Shown here: positions 6,725-8,687 of the stretch, in pieces
How the letters are laid out: each line of letters opens with the position of its first letter
Position numbering within the stretch: the first letter of the stretch is position 1
NCBI GenBank assembly: GCA_011048855.1
Contig: DSCZ01000190.1
Coordinates: 1 to 8,687 of the forward strand
Origin: Desulfobacteraceae bacterium
GTDB lineage: Bacteria; Desulfobacterota; DSM-4660; Desulfatiglandales; Desulfatiglandaceae
DNA: 8,687 nt
Direction of reading: 5' to 3'
The notes under the pieces: model-generated
What the model was told of the DNA's origin: nothing
Databases searched by the model: none
What the model saw: only the letters and a program-made list of their open reading frames with translations
Made by a program: the position numbers and the translations under genes

Positions 6725-7599
6725 GCATCATTATACCGACCTTCAACCGCTCGGTGCTGGTGCAGCGGGCACTGAAATCGGTTCTGGAACAAGAACATCC
6801 GAGTTTCGAGGTGATCGTCGTCGATGACGGATCCAGTGATGACACCAGACAACAAATCCCGGCAGGCGGCGTGGTTAAACTGCTCGTTCATCCATCCAAT
6901 CGTGGTGTTTCGTCTGCCAGAAACAGCGGCATCAGGTATGCTTCCGGCCGCTTCATCGCGTTTCTGGATTCAGACGACTACTGGTTGCCGGGAAAACTCA
7001 AGCGGCAAGCGGCTTTTTTTTCAGACCAACCATCCGCCGTCGCCTGCCAGACCAACGAAAAATGGATCCGGGGCGGGAGAAGGGTCAACCCAGGGAAACG
7101 ACACATAAAACCTTCCGGTGATATTTTTGAGCGAAGCTTGGAATTATGCGTCGTGAGCCCTTCGTCGGTGATGTTGAAAAAGAGCCTGTTCGATGAGGTC
7201 GGCCTGTTCGATGAGATGCTACCCGCCTGTGAGGATTATGATTTATGGTTGAGAATAGCCTGTCGACATCCAATTCACTTGATCCCGGAAGAGCTCTCGG
7301 TCAGAGAGAGCGGACGAGCGGACCAGCTTTCAGCGTCTTTCGCGGCGATGGACCTGTTCCGGATACGATCAGTGGTCAAGCTTCTGGAATTCAGCCCCTT
7401 AACAGCCCGCCAGCATAAGGCGACGGTTGAGACACTGGCGCGAAAAAGCGAAATATACGCAGCCGGCTGCATCAAACGAGGAAGATTCGAAGAGGCGAAA
7501 TACTTCCAAGCACTCGCCGAACGTTCCTCTGAAGGCTCAATCGAACCCTGCAGACAGCCCGCCTCATGGGAAATTCCGGTCAGGGTTCTCCCGAATTGA
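6712..7599 (+). CDS. Family 2 glycosyltransferase (GT-A fold)
   Basis: A 295-residue cytosolic protein with a standard GT2 catalytic domain: SIIIPTFNR at 5-13, the nucleotide-binding VDDGSSDDT at 37-45, the metal-binding LDSDDYW at 85-91, and the probable catalytic-base segment ACEDYDLWLRI at 172-182. The C-terminal third is helical and may include TPR-like helices (residues about 250-280, with the phrase CIKRGRFEEAKYFQ). No membrane segments are seen. The ATG at 6712 lies inside the last codons of the IspH-UbiA gene (13-base overlap), with CAGG just upstream. Donor and acceptor cannot be read from sequence. Its place behind a prenyltransferase allows a lipid- or polyprenyl-linked acceptor, but this is only suggestive. 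It is the last gene of the plus-strand run. Confidence 0.9.
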   Translation: MPEISIIIPTFNRSVLVQRALKSVLEQEHPSFEVIVVDDGSSDDTRQQIPAGGVVKLLVHPSNRGVSSARNSGIRYASGRFIAFLDSDDYWLPGKLKRQAAFFSDQPSAVACQTNEKWIRGGRRVNPGKRHIKPSGDIFERSLELCVVSPSSVMLKKSLFDEVGLFDEMLPACEDYDLWLRIACRHPIHLIPEELSVRESGRADQLSASFAAMDLFRIRSVVKLLEFSPLTARQHKATVETLARKSEIYAAGCIKRGRFEEAKYFQALAERSSEGSIEPCRQPASWEIPVRVLPN

Positions 7600-7632
7600 T
7601 CCGGGGAAGTTTCGGGGGCATTTGTAATCGGT

Positions 7633-7649
7633 GCCGTCGTCGGCGTTTT
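7633..7649 (+). terminator. Weak candidate terminator after the operon
   Basis: GCCG (7633-7636), a TCGT loop and CGGC (7641-7644), followed by G and TTTT (7646-7649), form a minimal hairpin plus short T-run in the 50-base gap between two convergent genes. The position is right for the end of the seven-gene transcript, but the stem is only 4 bp (5 with a wobble pair) and the T-run is short. Confidence 0.35.
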
Positions 7650-8066
7650 CTACATATCCCCTGAATCCTCCATGATTTTTTCAACCGCGCGATCGACCAG
7701 GTGAGGCAAGGGCTCATCGCTTACTCCTACTATCGTTACACCTTCCTGTGCAATCGGAATCAGAATCTTTCGTGCCCTGGAACTCGCCACCGCGGCTGCC
7801 ATTTTTTCCGTCATCTCACCCATCATCGCGTTCGCCATCAATATCGCTATGGAACCTACGATGATATCGGCTGCGGCCGTTGATCGCAGTATCGCATTTT
7901 CCCCCGTTGCACCCCTGTTGGCTCCAGCTTTCATCATCCTCGATGTCGCTATTGAATTGGTTCCGAGTGCGTCTATGGAAACAGACTCCCCCAACCTGCT
8001 TCTGACCCCTTTAATCACAACAGCCCCTATTCCGCCTCCATGCCCGTCAATCACTACGATATGCAC
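7650..8066 (-). CDS. DUF3842 family protein of unknown function
   Basis: A 138-residue protein with the hallmarks of the DUF3842 family: VVIDGHGGGIG (4-14), a glycine-rich nucleotide-binding-like turn after the first strand; ALGTNSIATS (33-42); KAGANRGATGENAI (46-59); the ADIIVG segment with conserved Met/Gly following; and RKILIPIAQEG near the end. The pattern suggests a small alpha/beta Rossmann-like protein, but no reaction is known to me. Start is GTG with a strong ribosome binding site (AAAGAGGTAA on the minus strand, ending 4 bases before the start); no in-frame ATG is nearby. It is convergent with the glycosyltransferase and separated by 50 bases, so it is a separate transcription unit. 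The length is normal for the family and nothing is missing. Confidence 0.9.
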   Translation of the reverse strand: MHIVVIDGHGGGIGAVVIKGVRSRLGESVSIDALGTNSIATSRMMKAGANRGATGENAILRSTAAADIIVGSIAILMANAMMGEMTEKMAAAVASSRARKILIPIAQEGVTIVGVSDEPLPHLVDRAVEKIMEDSGDM

Positions 8067-8110
8067 CGGTTACCTCTTTTCACATCCGAGGGGGTTAACC
8101 TTGGTGTTTA

Positions 8111-8138
8111 GATGAACTTTGATGAGTTCGTAAAAGAT
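8111..8138. repeat. Short repeat end resembling the neighbouring element's terminus
   Basis: The stretch holds GATGAGTTCGTAAAAGATC (8120-8138). It shares the GA-G-TCGTAAAA core with the terminal repeats of the 134-bp element that starts ten bases downstream. GAACT and AGTTC form a small inverted repeat inside it (6-base loop). It looks like a solo or degenerate end of a related element. The similarity is short, so confidence is low. Confidence 0.35.
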
Positions 8139-8147
8139 CACAAATGA

Positions 8148-8281
8148 GACGGCTGCGTAAAAAACTCTCGCGCATATCGGGACGAATCCTGAGGAGCGAG
8201 GCTTACTTACAGTACACTGCAGCGACGAAGGATGAAGCGTAATCCCGCGTGCCGCGGGATTGGACTTTTTACGACGCCGTC
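8148..8281. repeat. 134-bp MITE-like inverted-repeat element
   Basis: The ends are imperfect inverted repeats: GACGGCTGCGTAAAAA at 8148-8163, and the reverse complement of the right end (8266-8281) reads GACGGCGTCGTAAAAA, 14 of 16 identical. The inside has no open frame but is full of small symmetries: CTCGC/GCGAG at 8167-8171 and 8196-8200, and the perfect 9-bp hairpin AATCCCGCG-TGC-CGCGGGATT at 8241-8261. This is the layout of a non-autonomous miniature element mobilised in trans, or of a REP/BIME-type dispersed repeat. I see no clean target-site duplication. From memory, ends of the type GTCGTAAAAAGTCC are frequent in Desulfobacterota genomes, but I cannot verify copies here. Confidence 0.65.
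8241..8270 (+). terminator. Strong hairpin followed by T-run inside the repeat element
   Basis: A perfect 9-bp stem, AATCCCGCG/CGCGGGATT with a TGC loop (8241-8261), is followed after GGAC by TTTTT (8266-8270). It could stop plus-strand transcription running toward plsY, although the 4-base spacer before the T-run is not ideal and no plus-strand gene lies immediately upstream. It may simply be part of the repeat element. Confidence 0.35.
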
Positions 8282-8614
8282 AACTTTTAATTGCAAGGTC
8301 TTGGGGTTATATGTAGTATAAATTCATAGTTTTTGCAATGCGGTTATATTTGACGGCCTCACAAGAAATCGTCCCCCCGTTGCAGAATGGGCTCCAGGCT
8401 TTCTGCCACTACCTGGAAAAACTCGATTCCAGTCCCGAATAAACCAGGGATAAACTGGGGCTGGAATCCTCTAATTCAACAGCTTCCGGATATAGGTTTA
8501 TACCGATAAGATCGGGAATCCGTCTTCCCGGGTCCGGAGCCGGAAGAACAACGGAACCGCTTTTTACGAGGCAATAATATTTCAGCTCCCACCCAATTCG
8601 AGGCGACTTTTATA
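8282..8614 (+). other. Gene-free leader before plsY with several potential RNA hairpins
   Basis: This stretch of about 330 bases carries no convincing gene. The start is AT-rich (to about 8345). Then come GATTCCAGTCCC (8425-8436) and GGGGCTGGAATC (8457-8468), a 12-bp stem with one G-U pair and a 20-base loop. Next, CTTCCGG (8483-8489) pairs perfectly with CCGGAAG (8540-8546), enclosing the perfect hairpin CGGGAA-TCCGTC-TTCCCG (8513-8530). The nested arrangement suggests a structured 5' leader of the plsY transcript. I recognise no riboswitch class. A 34-codon frame (8338-8442) lacks a ribosome binding site. Confidence 0.4.
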
Positions 8615-8687
8615 ATGGACCGATTATTCCTTGTTTTTGTTTTTTCATCCTACGTTGCCGGTTCCATTCCATTCGGAAAAATCATCG
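8615..8687 (+). CDS. plsY: PlsY-like acyl-phosphate glycerol-3-phosphate acyltransferase (N-terminal fragment)
   Basis: The window ends after 24 codons, MDRLFLVFVFSS followed by YVAGSIPFGKII. A short hydrophobic first membrane helix that runs into the G-S-I-P-F-G motif is the signature of the PlsY N-terminus; the enzyme transfers an acyl group from acyl-phosphate to glycerol-3-phosphate at the inner membrane in phospholipid synthesis. GAGG at 8600-8603 is a possible ribosome binding site, 11 bases before the ATG, slightly far. The call rests on one motif because the gene runs off the window edge. Confidence 0.75.
   Translation, partial: MDRLFLVFVFSSYVAGSIPFGKII

Noticed and set aside
8291..8322. 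Possible sigma-70 promoter (TTGCAA and TATAAA) upstream of plsY
   Set aside because: The spacer is 20 bases, too long, and the alternative -10 hexamers fit worse; not enough to call.
8338..8442. A 34-codon plus-strand frame (starting MRLYLTASQE) in the gene-free region before plsY
   Set aside because: There is no ribosome binding site upstream, no recognised similarity, and its 3' end overlaps the left arm of a 12-bp hairpin. A frame of this length is expected by chance.
7600..8687. CRISPR array or tRNA gene in the downstream region
   Set aside because: No regularly spaced direct repeats and no tRNA-like cloverleaf were seen; the repeats there are inverted and irregular.

Overview
The window reads as a piece of a strictly anaerobic, Desulfobacterota-type chromosome (Syntrophobacter/Desulfo-like bacteria). 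This is an inference from protein flavour and gene neighbourhood: iron-sulfur-rich NADH-oxidising subunits, DUF3842, a DusB with an HPR-type loop, and short inverted-repeat elements of a kind I associate with this group. Most of the DNA is plus-strand coding, with one minus-strand gene.

Layout. Positions 1-52 hold a probable C-terminal tail of an upstream plus-strand gene. An AT-rich stretch of about 200 bases follows and is the likely promoter region. Then comes a tight seven-gene plus-strand run (255-7599): a cNMP-binding-fold protein without a DNA-binding domain; three subunits of a NADH-oxidising electron module (NuoE-like, NuoF-like with an extra C-terminal ferredoxin domain, and a 223-residue NuoG-N/HoxU-like subunit); the tRNA-dihydrouridine synthase DusB; a single protein that fuses IspH to a UbiA-type membrane prenyltransferase; and a family 2 glycosyltransferase. 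Junctions are 4-base overlaps (GTGA, TTGA), 13- and 17-base overlaps, a 12-base gap and a 63-base gap, so co-transcription with translational coupling is likely. A convergent minus-strand DUF3842 gene (7650-8066) follows. A gene-free stretch of about 550 bases carries a 134-bp MITE-like inverted-repeat element and a cluster of hairpins. The window ends in the first 24 codons of a PlsY-like acyl-phosphate glycerol-3-phosphate acyltransferase.

How the genes may work together. The three Fe-S subunits have the architecture of the diaphorase part of HydABC/HoxEFU-type complexes, which move electrons between NAD(P)H and ferredoxin or a partner enzyme. No hydrogenase or formate dehydrogenase catalytic subunit is encoded here, so the partner must be elsewhere or unknown. 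The cysteine-rich, effector-pocket-degenerate cNMP-fold protein at the head of the operon could be a redox or ligand sensor acting directly on this complex. The later genes are tRNA modification, isoprenoid synthesis and glycosyl transfer. The IspH half needs low-potential electrons, which gives one speculative functional tie to the Fe-S module.

Strongest points for a second look: the IspH-UbiA fusion, the orphan electron module with its cNMP-fold partner and altered Fe-S ligand motifs, and the structured, element-bearing intergenic region before plsY.
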